A stretch of 15,932 bases of DNA from Pseudomonadota bacterium (GTDB lineage: Bacteria > Bdellovibrionota > JAFGOL01), in NCBI GenBank assembly GCA_026390535.1, contig JAPLFT010000208.1, positions 1 to 15,932 of the forward strand, given 5' to 3'. A model generated the notes under the pieces. The model saw nothing but the letters and a program-made list of their open reading frames with translations. It made no database searches and was not told where the DNA came from. Positions 1 to 8,262 of this stretch are shown piece after piece. Made by a program: the position numbers and the translations under genes. Each line of letters starts with the position of its first letter. The stretch's first letter is position 1.

Positions 1-43
1 AATTCTTAAATTAATTCTAAATTTTTTTATAAATAATTAAATT

Positions 44-1207
44 TTAATCCTGGATTATTGTTTTTCTGAAATATAGGTCGTACTGGATCTTTATCCACAC
101 AAGTATACACGGCAGAGCTTTAACTATGTTGTAATCTACAAACCTGAAAATTATTTTTGGAAATAGTTCTGTAGGTGAAAGTGTTGTAAACACAAAAACA
201 AGGATCATAAATATCTTATCAAGCGACCTAATACACCGGTCACTATTTAATAGAACATACCATATTGCAACCCCGGTTACGGCTATTATATAAGTCGGTG
301 ATTCGGCCTTATGATTGAAAATTATCATCCATATCAAAATTGATGAAACAAACAGTAACCTGTATGTATAATTTGAGAATTTTCCGGATTTTAAAAATTC
401 TCCAGGTTTTGAAGATCTTATTAGTTCTATAATTATAGGTGTAAGAAGAAATACCAATCCAGCGACTTGTATATAAATTTTCGGAATATTAACCAGCATA
501 TTAAATATCGTCATTAATGACACGCCCATTGATGCGGAAAAATCCGTACTCATCACAGACCACCAGCTTTTATACAGCGTTAGGAAAAAATCCCAAGGTA
601 CAACAATAAGCGGTACAAATACCAGAACAAGCGTCCATAACACAGAATACAGGATGAACCTTGTTTTTTTTGGATAGAAGAGAAAGATCAAACCTATTCC
701 GGCACCGAATATCTTTATAAAGAACAACAACACAACAACAAGACTTGCCCAAAAGGTCTTTTTATTTTCAAAGAATGAGAACGCAAGAAGTATCAATCCT
801 GTCACCAGTACATTGCTTTGAAGATTTTGAATGGACGTAAGATATTCAAAAATTATGAACCAGAGAATGAACACCTTTTTACTGTTTTCAACTTTGAGTT
901 TTGTTATGCCGATATAAAGTATCAGAGTATTAATACCGTTCCAGATTATGGCACCCAACCAGTCCGGAAGTACCGCCATAGGGCCCATTAAAAGACAGAA
1001 GGCTGGGCTATATTTGTATTCAAGCACCTGATAATAAGGGTTTATACCCCGGAACATATTCCAAAAACTCGTTGAAAAGGTCATGTAATTGGCAAGTTTA
1101 TGGGTAAGAAACTTATGAATAGACGCTGAAGTGGAAATAAACAGATAAAAGCCCAGTATAAAGTTGATATTTGTAAATGGGTTATGTTTAATAGCCCTCA
1201 GGTTCAT
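44..1207 (-). CDS. GT87/DUF2029-family polytopic membrane glycosyltransferase
   Basis: Probably a membrane mannosyl- or glycosyltransferase that uses a polyprenyl-phosphate sugar donor and adds sugar to an envelope glycolipid or polymer; the exact substrate cannot be read. The protein is almost entirely hydrophobic with about nine or more membrane segments. Near the N-terminus it has the layout typical of GT87/DUF2029: a loop reading FRGINPYYQVLEYKYSP, then GPMAVLP and a tryptophan-containing helix. A late HKAESPTY loop sits where the family often has a conserved His loop. The frame opens with a GTG at 1276, but I prefer the ATG at 1207 (about 387 aa): it has AGGGAG 12 nt upstream and starts MNLRAIKHNP just before the first helix. 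It is divergent from the Vor operon and has no partner here. The family is fairly sure, the function is not. Confidence 0.7.
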   Translation of the reverse strand: MNLRAIKHNPFTNINFILGFYLFISTSASIHKFLTHKLANYMTFSTSFWNMFRGINPYYQVLEYKYSPAFCLLMGPMAVLPDWLGAIIWNGINTLILYIGITKLKVENSKKVFILWFIIFEYLTSIQNLQSNVLVTGLILLAFSFFENKKTFWASLVVVLLFFIKIFGAGIGLIFLFYPKKTRFILYSVLWTLVLVFVPLIVVPWDFFLTLYKSWWSVMSTDFSASMGVSLMTIFNMLVNIPKIYIQVAGLVFLLTPIIIELIRSSKPGEFLKSGKFSNYTYRLLFVSSILIWMIIFNHKAESPTYIIAVTGVAIWYVLLNSDRCIRSLDKIFMILVFVFTTLSPTELFPKIIFRFVDYNIVKALPCILVWIKIQYDLYFRKTIIQD

Positions 1208-1331
1208 TTTCTTACAATACTCCCTGTTAGTGCCTAAGACAATTTTATTTTGGCTGGTAGTCTTGACATGATACACAAATTAGAATAATTCCTTATGTGT
1301 TTTTAACCCTTCTTTGGAGGAAATCCTAATA
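1208..1331. promoter_or_regulatory. Divergent intergenic region with candidate -35 for the Vor operon
   Basis: This 124-bp gap between two divergently transcribed genes must hold promoters for both sides. A perfect TTGACA lies at 1263-1268 on the plus strand. The hexamer 17 bp downstream is TAATTC (1286-1291), a poor -10; AATAAT lies at 15 bp. GGAGG at 1316-1320 is the ribosome binding site of the ferredoxin-subunit gene, 11 nt before the ATG at 1332. This argues against the in-frame TTG at 1314. The promoter call is weak; the RBS call is good. Confidence 0.3.
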
Positions 1332-1550
1332 ATGAAAGTACCTAGAGTAGAAATCCGTATTGAGGAGTGTAAGGGCTGTCATCTTTGTATAGCCGCATGT
1401 CCCAAAAAAGTTTTAGAATCTTCCGGATGTTTAAATAATCAGGGCTATATCTATGCCAAGTATAAGGGAGACGGATGTATAGGCTGCGGGATCTGTTTCT
1501 ATTCGTGTCCGGAACCGGGTGCTATAAAAGTATTCAAGAAGGAGAATTAA
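1332..1550 (+). CDS. 2x[4Fe-4S] ferredoxin subunit of 2-oxoacid:ferredoxin oxidoreductase (delta, VorD/KorD-like)
   Basis: This is the small electron-transfer subunit of the oxidoreductase encoded just downstream; it would pass electrons from the TPP subunit to soluble ferredoxin in the cytoplasm. Counting from the ATG at 1332 (72 aa), it has two classic CxxCxxCxxxC cluster motifs: Cys13, 16, 19, 23 ([12 protein letters not shown]) and Cys49, 52, 55, 59 ([12 protein letters not shown]). The length fits stand-alone KorD/VorD subunits. The frame extends to a TTG at 1314, but that would overlap the GGAGG ribosome binding site at 1316-1320, so 1332 is chosen. Only 1 nt separates its stop from the next ATG, so it is the first gene of the operon. 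The exact subunit name is by context. Confidence 0.88.
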   Translation: MKVPRVEIRIEECKGCHLCIAACPKKVLESSGCLNNQGYIYAKYKGDGCIGCGICFYSCPEPGAIKVFKKEN

Positions 1551-1551
1551 T

Positions 1552-2586
1552 ATGCAAAAAGAATTCATAAAAGGTAACGAGGCTGTTGTAAAAGGTGCGA
1601 TCCTGGCCGGATGTACCCATTATTTTGGTTATCCGATTACCCCGGCCAGCGAAATCGCTCATGCTGCGGCATTCTATCTTCCTCCTACGGGTGGAATATT
1701 CATTCAGGCAGAAAGCGAGGTTGCTGCGATAAACATGGTTTATGGTGCCGCAGGTGCCGGTGCAAGGGTTATGACTGCGTCTTCAGGTCCGGGCATAAGC
1801 CTTAAGGCCGAAGGATTTTCTTATCTTGCAGGAGCCGAGCTACCATGTGTTATAGTCGATGTAATGAGGGCGGGTCCCGGACTTGGTAACATATATCCGG
1901 AACAGGGCGACTATAATCAGATAGTAAAGGGTGCGGGTCACGGTAATTATAAGAATATAGTCCTGGCCCCTAACTCGGTCCAGGAAATGGCGGATCATGG
2001 ATACATGGCATTTGAACTTGCAGAAAAATACAGGAACCCGCTGGTTATCCTCACCGACGCATATATAGGTCAGATGATGGAACCGGTGCAGTTCCCAAAA
2101 GAGGTAAAAAAAGTAAAACATTTTGATTGGGCTATCTACGCAGATAAAGCAAGCAGGCACAACCTTATTACATCAATTGTTATGAGTGCGGATGAATTGG
2201 AAAAGCATAATATAAAACTTAATAAAAAATATGCTGAAATGGAAAAGAACGATACACGTTTTGAAGGTTATAAACTGGATGATGCCGACGTAGTATTTGT
2301 GGCTTACGGTGTTTCATCAAGAATAGTGATGAGTGCCGTTGATATATTGAGAGAGAAAAACATAAAGGCCGGGCTTCTAAGGCCGATAACATTGTTTCCA
2401 TTTCCGAAAAAAGCTTGCATGGACGTTGCGGGTTATGCAAAGAGGATGATAGCTGTTGAGTTGAGTAACGGTCAAATGGTGGACGATGTCCGTCTTGCTG
2501 TTAAAGGTAAAAAAGAGATAGAATTCTACGGTAGGATGGGTGGAATGACACCGTCGGTAGAAGAGATTGTTTCTATAGTAGAGTAA
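1552..2586 (+). CDS. vorB: 2-oxoacid:ferredoxin oxidoreductase alpha subunit (3-methyl-2-oxobutanoate type, VorB-like)
   Basis: This is the alpha (pyrimidine-binding plus transketolase C-like) subunit of a ferredoxin-dependent 2-oxoacid oxidoreductase. The complex decarboxylates 2-oxoacids with CoA to give acyl-CoA, CO2 and reduced ferredoxin. Family signatures seen: GNEAVVKGAILAGC at the N-terminus, GYPITPASEIAH (about 26-37), AESEVAAINMVYGAAGAGAR, the TASSGPGISLKAEG strand-loop, and MRAGPGLGNIYPEQGDYNQ, all close to the VorB/KorA pattern. The C-terminal half has the LLRPITLFPFP motif of the alpha C-terminal domain. The 344-aa length matches VorB. AAGGAG lies 8 nt before the ATG. Valine-type specificity is inferred from VorB-like motifs and the downstream butyryl-phosphate genes; 2-oxoglutarate or other acids cannot be excluded. 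Confidence 0.88.
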   Translation: MQKEFIKGNEAVVKGAILAGCTHYFGYPITPASEIAHAAAFYLPPTGGIFIQAESEVAAINMVYGAAGAGARVMTASSGPGISLKAEGFSYLAGAELPCVIVDVMRAGPGLGNIYPEQGDYNQIVKGAGHGNYKNIVLAPNSVQEMADHGYMAFELAEKYRNPLVILTDAYIGQMMEPVQFPKEVKKVKHFDWAIYADKASRHNLITSIVMSADELEKHNIKLNKKYAEMEKNDTRFEGYKLDDADVVFVAYGVSSRIVMSAVDILREKNIKAGLLRPITLFPFPKKACMDVAGYAKRMIAVELSNGQMVDDVRLAVKGKKEIEFYGRMGGMTPSVEEIVSIVE

Positions 2587-2597
2587 AGGAGAGCATA

Positions 2598-4052
2598 ATG
2601 AGTAACATATTAGAAAAACCAAAATCGTTTTACACGGATTTTACAAGAAAGGGCTCTGCCGACGTTATAACAACACACTATTGTCCCGGTTGCGGACACG
2701 GTATACTTCATAAGATGATAGCGGAGGCGATATCCGAACTTGGGATACAGGACAGAACTGTTTTTATATCTCCTGTTGGATGTTCCGTTTTTGCTTACTA
2801 TTATTTTGATACAGGAAATGTCCAAGTAGCTCATGGACGCGCTCCTGCGGCTGGGACCGGAGTAAAAAGAGCACTTCCTAACAGTATCGTTATAAGCTAT
2901 CAGGGAGACGGTGACCTTGCGGCCATCGGTACTGCTGAAATAATCCATTCAGCGAACCGTGGTGAAGCGATGACTATGTTCTTTGTTAATAATGCAATAT
3001 ATGGAATGACCGGCGGACAGATGGCTCCTACATCCATAATCGGACAAAAAACGACCACATCCCCTTACGGGAGAAAAGCAGAGAATGAAGGTTATCCTAT
3101 AAAAGTCTCAGAACTTATATCTCAACTTGATGCTCCTGTTTATGTGGAAAGGGTAAGCCTTGCCGACGTTGCAAGCAGGAATAAGGCAAGAACTGTCGTA
3201 AGAAAAGCTATACAAAACCAGATAGACGGTAAGGGATTTTCTTTTGTTGAGGTCCTTGCCGCGTGTCCCAGCGGATTAAAAAAGACTCCATTAGAGACCA
3301 ATGAATGGGTAAAGAACACGTTGCATACGATATTTCCTCTTGGTTGTTACAAGGATGAAACAGCGACAAGAACTCCAAGATTTGCTCCTGCTATAAATCC
3401 TACGTCTGACCAGGTCCTTACGGCTTTGAATTTAAAAGATGACCATAGTGACTATAAGGCCAGCGTAGATAAAAAGAATTTTATAGATCAGAACGTTAAG
3501 ATAGCGGGCTTTGGAGGACAGGGAGTTCTTTCTGCGGGTACAACATTGTCAGTACTTGCGATGTACGAAAATTTAGAAGTATCCTGGATACCTTCATATG
3601 GACCTGAGATGAGAGGCGGTACTTCAAATTGTAACGTAAGGCTCAGCAATAAAAGAATAGGTTCTCCTCTTGTTGAAAATCCAAATATCCTTATAGCAAT
3701 GAATGGACCGTCGCTGGAAAAATTCGAATCAGCAGTTCGACCAGGCGGAACCATCATAGTCAACTCATCCATTATAGATGCGAAGGTATCAAGAAAGGAC
3801 GTGAAGACATATTATGTTCCTGTTACAGGAATAGCTACAGAAATGGGAGTACCTGCTGCTCAGGGTGTAGCTGCTCTTGCAGCGTATCTTGCCGCTACAA
3901 ACGTGATCCCCGTAGAAAAACTTGAACACGTAGTTCATAAATCCTTAAAGAGAAAAGAACTGGCCGATAAAAATATAGCTATCATAAGAAAGGTCGCAGA
4001 ATATATTACAAAAGGTATGGAGGATAACAAAAAGTGTCTTACAGGATTTTAG
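2598..4052 (+). CDS. Fused TPP-binding beta subunit and gamma subunit of 2-oxoacid:ferredoxin oxidoreductase (VorA-VorC)
   Basis: This 484-aa protein joins two subunits that are often separate. Residues about 20-285 are the TPP-binding subunit: HYCPGCGHGILHKM (27-40), SPVGCS (58-63), the TPP/Mg site GDGD (103-106) followed by NNAIYGMTGGQ (131-141). Residues about 298-475 are the gamma domain: KIAGFGGQGVLSAG (301-314), SYGPEMRGGTSNCNV (333-347), then a Rossmann-like segment with NPNILIAMNGPS. With the VorB and ferredoxin subunits it completes the enzyme that makes acyl-CoA and reduced ferredoxin. AAGGAG precedes the ATG, 11 nt after the vorB stop. The 3' end overlaps the butyrate kinase start by 19 nt, suggesting translational coupling. 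Confidence 0.88.
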   Translation: MSNILEKPKSFYTDFTRKGSADVITTHYCPGCGHGILHKMIAEAISELGIQDRTVFISPVGCSVFAYYYFDTGNVQVAHGRAPAAGTGVKRALPNSIVISYQGDGDLAAIGTAEIIHSANRGEAMTMFFVNNAIYGMTGGQMAPTSIIGQKTTTSPYGRKAENEGYPIKVSELISQLDAPVYVERVSLADVASRNKARTVVRKAIQNQIDGKGFSFVEVLAACPSGLKKTPLETNEWVKNTLHTIFPLGCYKDETATRTPRFAPAINPTSDQVLTALNLKDDHSDYKASVDKKNFIDQNVKIAGFGGQGVLSAGTTLSVLAMYENLEVSWIPSYGPEMRGGTSNCNVRLSNKRIGSPLVENPNILIAMNGPSLEKFESAVRPGGTIIVNSSIIDAKVSRKDVKTYYVPVTGIATEMGVPAAQGVAALAAYLAATNVIPVEKLEHVVHKSLKRKELADKNIAIIRKVAEYITKGMEDNKKCLTGF

Positions 4053-5101
4053 TAATTAATCCGGGTTCTACATCAACAAAGATATCCATTTTTGATGATG
4101 AAGCAGAAGTTGTAAGAGTAACGCTGAGGCACAGCGAGGCTGATCTATGCAGATTTGCTACAATAGCGGATCAGTATGAATACAGAGAAAATTTTGTCCT
4201 CAAATTCCTTGAAGATAATAAGATAGACCTTGATTCCATTAACGCCGTAGTTGGGCGGGGAGGGGTGTTAAAACCCATGCCGGGTGGAACTTACATAGTA
4301 AGCAAAGCTATGTGCGACTATTTAAAGAACCCAAAACAGGAGCATGCATCAAATCTTGGTGCCTTGATAGCAAAACCGATCGCCGATAAAATTGATGTTA
4401 CCGCTTTTATAGTGGATCCTGTGGTCGTGGATGAAATGGAACCCGAAGCGCGAATTGCCGGGCATCCCGCTTTTGAAAGAATATCAATATTCCATGCGCT
4501 TAACCAAAAGGCAGTCGCAAGAAGTGTTGCGGAAAAAATTGGTAAAAAATATGAAGCGTGTAATTTTATAGTTGCTCACCTAGGTGGTGGCGTAAGTGTA
4601 GGTGCTCACAGGAAAGGCAAGGTAATAGATGTTAATAATGCGCTGGACGGTGACGGTCCTTTTTCTGCTGAACGCTCCGGAGGGCTTCCTGTAGGGCAGC
4701 TTGTAGAGATGTGTTTCAGCGGTAAATATACAAAGCAGGATATGAAGAAGATGGTAAAGGGACAGGGTGGTGTAATAGCATATCTTGGAACTAACAACAT
4801 GATGGAAGTCGAGAAAAGAATAGACAACAAGGATGAGAAAGCTTTAGCCGTTTTTAATGCCGTGTGCTACCAAATATCAAAAGAAATAGGAGCATGTGCG
4901 GCAGTTCTGGACGGTAAAGTTGATAGAATCATAATAACCGGTGGCGTGGCCAACGATAAAAGATTGGTAGAATATATAAAGAATAAGGTCTCCTTTATTG
5001 CTCCGATCGAGGTTGTCCCAGGAGAAGAGGAAATGAGTGCGCTGGCACGTGGTGCGCTGAGAGTCCTTAATAAAGAAGAAAAAGCAAAGGAGTACAACTA
5101 A
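4034..5101 (+). CDS. buk: Butyrate (branched-chain fatty acid) kinase
   Basis: This converts an acyl-phosphate (butyryl-, isobutyryl- or similar) plus ADP into the free acid and ATP, the substrate-level phosphorylation step. It belongs to the acetate/butyrate kinase (ASKHA) family: NPGSTSTK at 9-16 (phosphate 1), HLGGGVSVG at 182-190 (phosphate 2), DGDGPFSAERSGGLP at 205-219 typical of butyrate kinase, TGG at 302-304 and ARGAL near the end. The 355-aa length is standard. The start is GTG at 4034, giving MSYRILVINPG; a GGAGG 11 nt upstream supports it and lies inside the vorAC reading frame. It is followed after 1 nt by ptb. The Vor context suggests branched-chain acyl-phosphates as substrate. 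Confidence 0.93.
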   Translation: MSYRILVINPGSTSTKISIFDDEAEVVRVTLRHSEADLCRFATIADQYEYRENFVLKFLEDNKIDLDSINAVVGRGGVLKPMPGGTYIVSKAMCDYLKNPKQEHASNLGALIAKPIADKIDVTAFIVDPVVVDEMEPEARIAGHPAFERISIFHALNQKAVARSVAEKIGKKYEACNFIVAHLGGGVSVGAHRKGKVIDVNNALDGDGPFSAERSGGLPVGQLVEMCFSGKYTKQDMKKMVKGQGGVIAYLGTNNMMEVEKRIDNKDEKALAVFNAVCYQISKEIGACAAVLDGKVDRIIITGGVANDKRLVEYIKNKVSFIAPIEVVPGEEEMSALARGALRVLNKEEKAKEYN

Positions 5102-5102
5102 G

Positions 5103-6032
5103 ATGCGAGTTTCAAATTTTGATGAACTTATACAGTTAGTAAAGCAAAAAAACGTAAAGGATGGTGGAAAGAAAAAAGTTGCCGTTATGTGTGCCGATGA
5201 TGAAGAGGTATTGGCCGCATTGGTTGAAGCAAGGGACAGCGGTATAGCTGATTCTTTTTTGGTCGGCAATAAAGCGAATATATTGAAAGCAGCCAAAGAG
5301 GGTAACATCGATATATCCGGTATGGAAATAATAGATGAACCTGATGTAGCAAAGGCCGGAGAGATATGCACCGGACTTGTTAACAGCGGCAAGGCATCAG
5401 TTATGATGAAAGGACTGGTTAGCTCGTCAGATTATATGAGGGCTATATTAAATAAGGAAAAAGGATTGAGATCCGGAAAACTGTTAAGTCATGTTGCGTT
5501 GTATGATCTGCCTACATATCATAAATTCTTGGTATCTACTGATGGCGGAGTAAATATAAGACCTACACTGGATGAAAAGATCAGCATCATACAAAATGCA
5601 GTTGGGGTGTTATCCTGTCTTGGTGTTAAAAAACCTAAGGTTGCTGCTATATGTGCGGTTGAAACCGTGAATCCGGAAAAGATGCCAGCCACTGTGGATG
5701 CACAAAAATTATCCATAATGGCTAAAGAGGGTAAACTAGGGGAAGTTTATGTTGATGGCCCGTTTGCACTGGATGTCGCTATATCAAAGCATGCGGCAAA
5801 AATCAAAAAGTTGGATCACCTGGATGTTCCCGGTGATGCGGATATAATACTTGCCGACGATATAGAAAGCGGTAACATGATATACAAAGCTCTGTGTAAC
5901 TTTGGGCAGGGTCGTTCATCCGCTATAGTAGCAGGAGCAAAGGCACCGCTGGTCCTTACATCAAGGTCAGATACTCATGAGTCGAAATATTTGTCGATAG
6001 TTCTGGCGATAGCTTCATCCTGCAATATATAA
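5103..6032 (+). CDS. ptb: Phosphate butyryltransferase (acyl-CoA to acyl-phosphate)
   Basis: This exchanges the CoA of butyryl- or branched acyl-CoA for inorganic phosphate, giving the acyl-phosphate used by the kinase encoded just upstream. The 309-aa length and sequence match the phosphate acetyl/butyryl transferase family: the VAVMCADDEEVLAAL start, a GLVSSSDYMRAILNKEKGLR segment, the SHVALYDLP strand, and the GPFALDVAISKHAA and ADIILADDIESGNMIYKAL segments typical of Ptb. AAGGAG ends 10 nt before the ATG and the gene starts 1 nt after the buk stop. Gene order is buk-ptb, the reverse of the clostridial ptb-buk operons. With Vor it links 2-oxoacid oxidation to ATP. Confidence 0.92.
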   Translation: MRVSNFDELIQLVKQKNVKDGGKKKVAVMCADDEEVLAALVEARDSGIADSFLVGNKANILKAAKEGNIDISGMEIIDEPDVAKAGEICTGLVNSGKASVMMKGLVSSSDYMRAILNKEKGLRSGKLLSHVALYDLPTYHKFLVSTDGGVNIRPTLDEKISIIQNAVGVLSCLGVKKPKVAAICAVETVNPEKMPATVDAQKLSIMAKEGKLGEVYVDGPFALDVAISKHAAKIKKLDHLDVPGDADIILADDIESGNMIYKALCNFGQGRSSAIVAGAKAPLVLTSRSDTHESKYLSIVLAIASSCNI

Positions 6033-6041
6033 AAGGAGAGC

Positions 6042-6662
6042 ATGGAGCAGATATTAGCGTTTTTTAATGACCTCAATGCCGTTAATATTTACGGTCTGAT
6101 AGTCGTTTTACTTCTTGCCGGGGCAATAGGATTTCCATTCCCGGAAGACGTAACATTTCTTGCCGTGGGTTATGTTGCGTATCTTGGGCACATAAGTCCC
6201 AACATCGGTCTAATCGTAGGCTTTATTGCAGTTTTAACCGGTGACAGCATAATTTATTTTCTTGGAAAACATTTAGGACCAAAAATATTTTCAGTACCGA
6301 TACTAAATAAGATCATTACAAAAAAGACCGAAGCAAAAGCGGAAAACCTTCTTCATAAACATGGCAGTAAGTTTATTTTTATAAGTAAATTTATTGTCGG
6401 TTTAAGGTACTCGGTCTTTTTTACGTCCGGGATGGTCTCTGTAGGGTACGGCAGGTTTATCTTATTTGATGCCCTGGCATCGTCTATAAGCGTTCCGCTG
6501 CTTGTATATTTGGCATATTTTAACGGACAAAATATAGATTACGTTATTGCTTCCGTAAAACATGTTCAATATACTCTTCTTGCCGTATTTATAGCAATAG
6601 TTGCTATTCTGATTGTAAGAAAGTATTTTAAAAAAGCAGATGATGAAGGTGCTGCAGGTTAA
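6042..6662 (+). CDS. DedA/VTT-domain membrane protein
   Basis: A 206-aa DedA-family (VTT domain) inner-membrane protein. Known members act as lipid carrier or phospholipid flippases (undecaprenyl phosphate recycling, phosphatidylethanolamine) and affect membrane homeostasis. Seen here: the GFPFPEDV re-entrant loop (30-37) in place of the usual PxPxE motif, GDSIIYFLGKHLG (67-79) matching the G-D-x(3)-Y-x-x-G motif, and FISKFIVGLRYSVFFTSG (113-130), which contains the conserved second re-entrant Arg122. About four to five hydrophobic stretches are present, with a short charged tail. An AAGGAG lies just before the ATG, 9 nt after the ptb stop, so it is probably co-transcribed with the fermentation operon. 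Its specific substrate cannot be told. Confidence 0.85.
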   Translation: MEQILAFFNDLNAVNIYGLIVVLLLAGAIGFPFPEDVTFLAVGYVAYLGHISPNIGLIVGFIAVLTGDSIIYFLGKHLGPKIFSVPILNKIITKKTEAKAENLLHKHGSKFIFISKFIVGLRYSVFFTSGMVSVGYGRFILFDALASSISVPLLVYLAYFNGQNIDYVIASVKHVQYTLLAVFIAIVAILIVRKYFKKADDEGAAG

Positions 6663-6675
6663 TAGTTTTTAAATT

Positions 6676-8211
6676 ATGGATTTTTTAATAACTAATGCAA
6701 GGCTTGTTGATTGTCACAAAAAAAGGACATACACCGGCGGTGTGGCGATAATCGAATCAAGAATCGTGGAAGTCTATGACGAACATTCCTATATACCGGT
6801 AGATCATTTTGACAGGGTAATAGATGCTAAGGGTAAATACATACTACCCGGTTTTTTTGATGTTCACAGCAAGAGCGATCTTTCCGCAATATCTGATCCG
6901 TCAAGGGTGTCTGCAATTTCTCAGGGGATACTGGTTGAAGTAATAGGGCAGGATGGCTTTAGTGTAGCTCCTGTAAGTAGTAAGAACTACCTGCTTCATT
7001 CTCAATATGTTTTCGCCGGATTAGGGAATCCTCAGCTAAAATGGAAATGGGAATCGGTATTCCAGTATCTTGATAATCTTAATCTTAAGACAGCCTCCAA
7101 TATATTGTTTTATGCTCCTCATGGGACTATGAAACTGGAATGCTCCCAGAATTCCACACTTTCTTTCACCGGTCTTTCTGCTCTTACATATATATTTGAA
7201 AAAGCAATGGACGACGGTGCCATAGGGCTATCTATGTCTGTGTTCCAGGATCCTTCCAGCACCGGGTGGAATGATGAGAGAGAAATGTCCGTACTCTTGA
7301 AGATACTTCAGAAAAGGGACGGTATCCTTTGTGTAAATATAGAAAATTCAAAAAATCATCTTAGGGATATAGATAAGGCAATAACATTTGCAAAAAACCA
7401 TGAGCTCAGGCTTCATATAAGCAGGATTGTTCCTGATAACAGCGAGCATCTTGAGGCCATTCTTTCTGTTATGGATAAAAGAAGAAAAGAAACACAAAAT
7501 CTATTGGCCGATATTTCGCCGTATCCTAATAGATTATTAAAACTTGTAGATATTCTTCCGGAAAAGTTGAAAATCCTTTCCCCGGAAGAGATAAGGATCA
7601 AGTTCAAAAGATCTGAAAGTATAAAGTCATTGCATGGAAAATTAAATTATAGTGAAGAACAACTTGCTACTTTAAAATTAATTACAACGTCTAAGCGGGA
7701 TATGGGAAAATATGAAGGTGTTAATCTTGAGACCATATCGCTAGAAAGAGACGAGACCATATATGAGGTTATTTTTAACTTTATGACGTTTGATTCGGAA
7801 AAGACATATTTTGAACATGAGGTGATAACACCTGATTCTTTAAAAAAGGCCTTTGAACTCTCTTTTGTGCTTCCTGCTACGACGGGACATATGGATGGCC
7901 GTTATCTTCCTGACATGTTCTCTGCTATTCCGACATACTTTAATGACTTTTCAAAAGACGATATTCATGGTCTTGTTATGAAGCTGTCGGAAAATCCTTC
8001 TGAGTTCTATAAGATCAAATGGGGGATCAAACAGGGATGTAAAGCTAATCTTATCCTTGTGGATCCGGATAATTTTAACAGTGATTCAAGTTATGTGAAT
8101 CCAAGGGTAATATCAGACGGAGTTGAATTGGCGGTCGTCAACGGCAAAATAGCATGGGAAAAGGGCAAACCGACGGGTTCAAGGACCGGAGAAGTATTGT
8201 CGTGGATCTAG
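6676..8211 (+). CDS. Degenerate N-acyl-D-amino-acid deacylase-like amidohydrolase, probably not a canonical enzyme
   Basis: This 511-aa protein aligns along its length with D-aminoacylase-type amidohydrolases. It has a beta-sandwich start (LITNARLVD...GGVAI), DAKGKYILPGFFDVH (50-64), GQDGFSVAPV (91-100), GAIGLSMSVF (181-190), DISPYP (279-284) and a C-terminal KANLILVDPDNF...VVNGKIAWEKGKPTGSRTGEVL segment. The residues that bind zinc in the family appear replaced. HxH is His64-Ser-Lys66, the GNCG cysteine is Asp93, the THMRNE-type His aligns with Asn221, the ISH His is Arg250, and the late SDG aspartate is not visible in ATTGHMDG (401-408). The open reading frame is intact, so this looks like a retained pseudoenzyme or repurposed fold rather than decay. 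No clear ribosome binding site precedes the ATG, 13 nt after the DedA gene, so coupled translation is likely. Confidence 0.8.
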   Translation: MDFLITNARLVDCHKKRTYTGGVAIIESRIVEVYDEHSYIPVDHFDRVIDAKGKYILPGFFDVHSKSDLSAISDPSRVSAISQGILVEVIGQDGFSVAPVSSKNYLLHSQYVFAGLGNPQLKWKWESVFQYLDNLNLKTASNILFYAPHGTMKLECSQNSTLSFTGLSALTYIFEKAMDDGAIGLSMSVFQDPSSTGWNDEREMSVLLKILQKRDGILCVNIENSKNHLRDIDKAITFAKNHELRLHISRIVPDNSEHLEAILSVMDKRRKETQNLLADISPYPNRLLKLVDILPEKLKILSPEEIRIKFKRSESIKSLHGKLNYSEEQLATLKLITTSKRDMGKYEGVNLETISLERDETIYEVIFNFMTFDSEKTYFEHEVITPDSLKKAFELSFVLPATTGHMDGRYLPDMFSAIPTYFNDFSKDDIHGLVMKLSENPSEFYKIKWGIKQGCKANLILVDPDNFNSDSSYVNPRVISDGVELAVVNGKIAWEKGKPTGSRTGEVLSWI

Positions 8212-8262
8212 TTCAGGATAAATAAAACGGCGGTAATTTAATTTTTAAAGGGGAAACATAAT

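Noticed and set aside
1..43. AT-rich leader as a terminator or origin element
   Set aside because: It is only AT-rich, without a GC stem or recognisable box; nothing supportable was seen.
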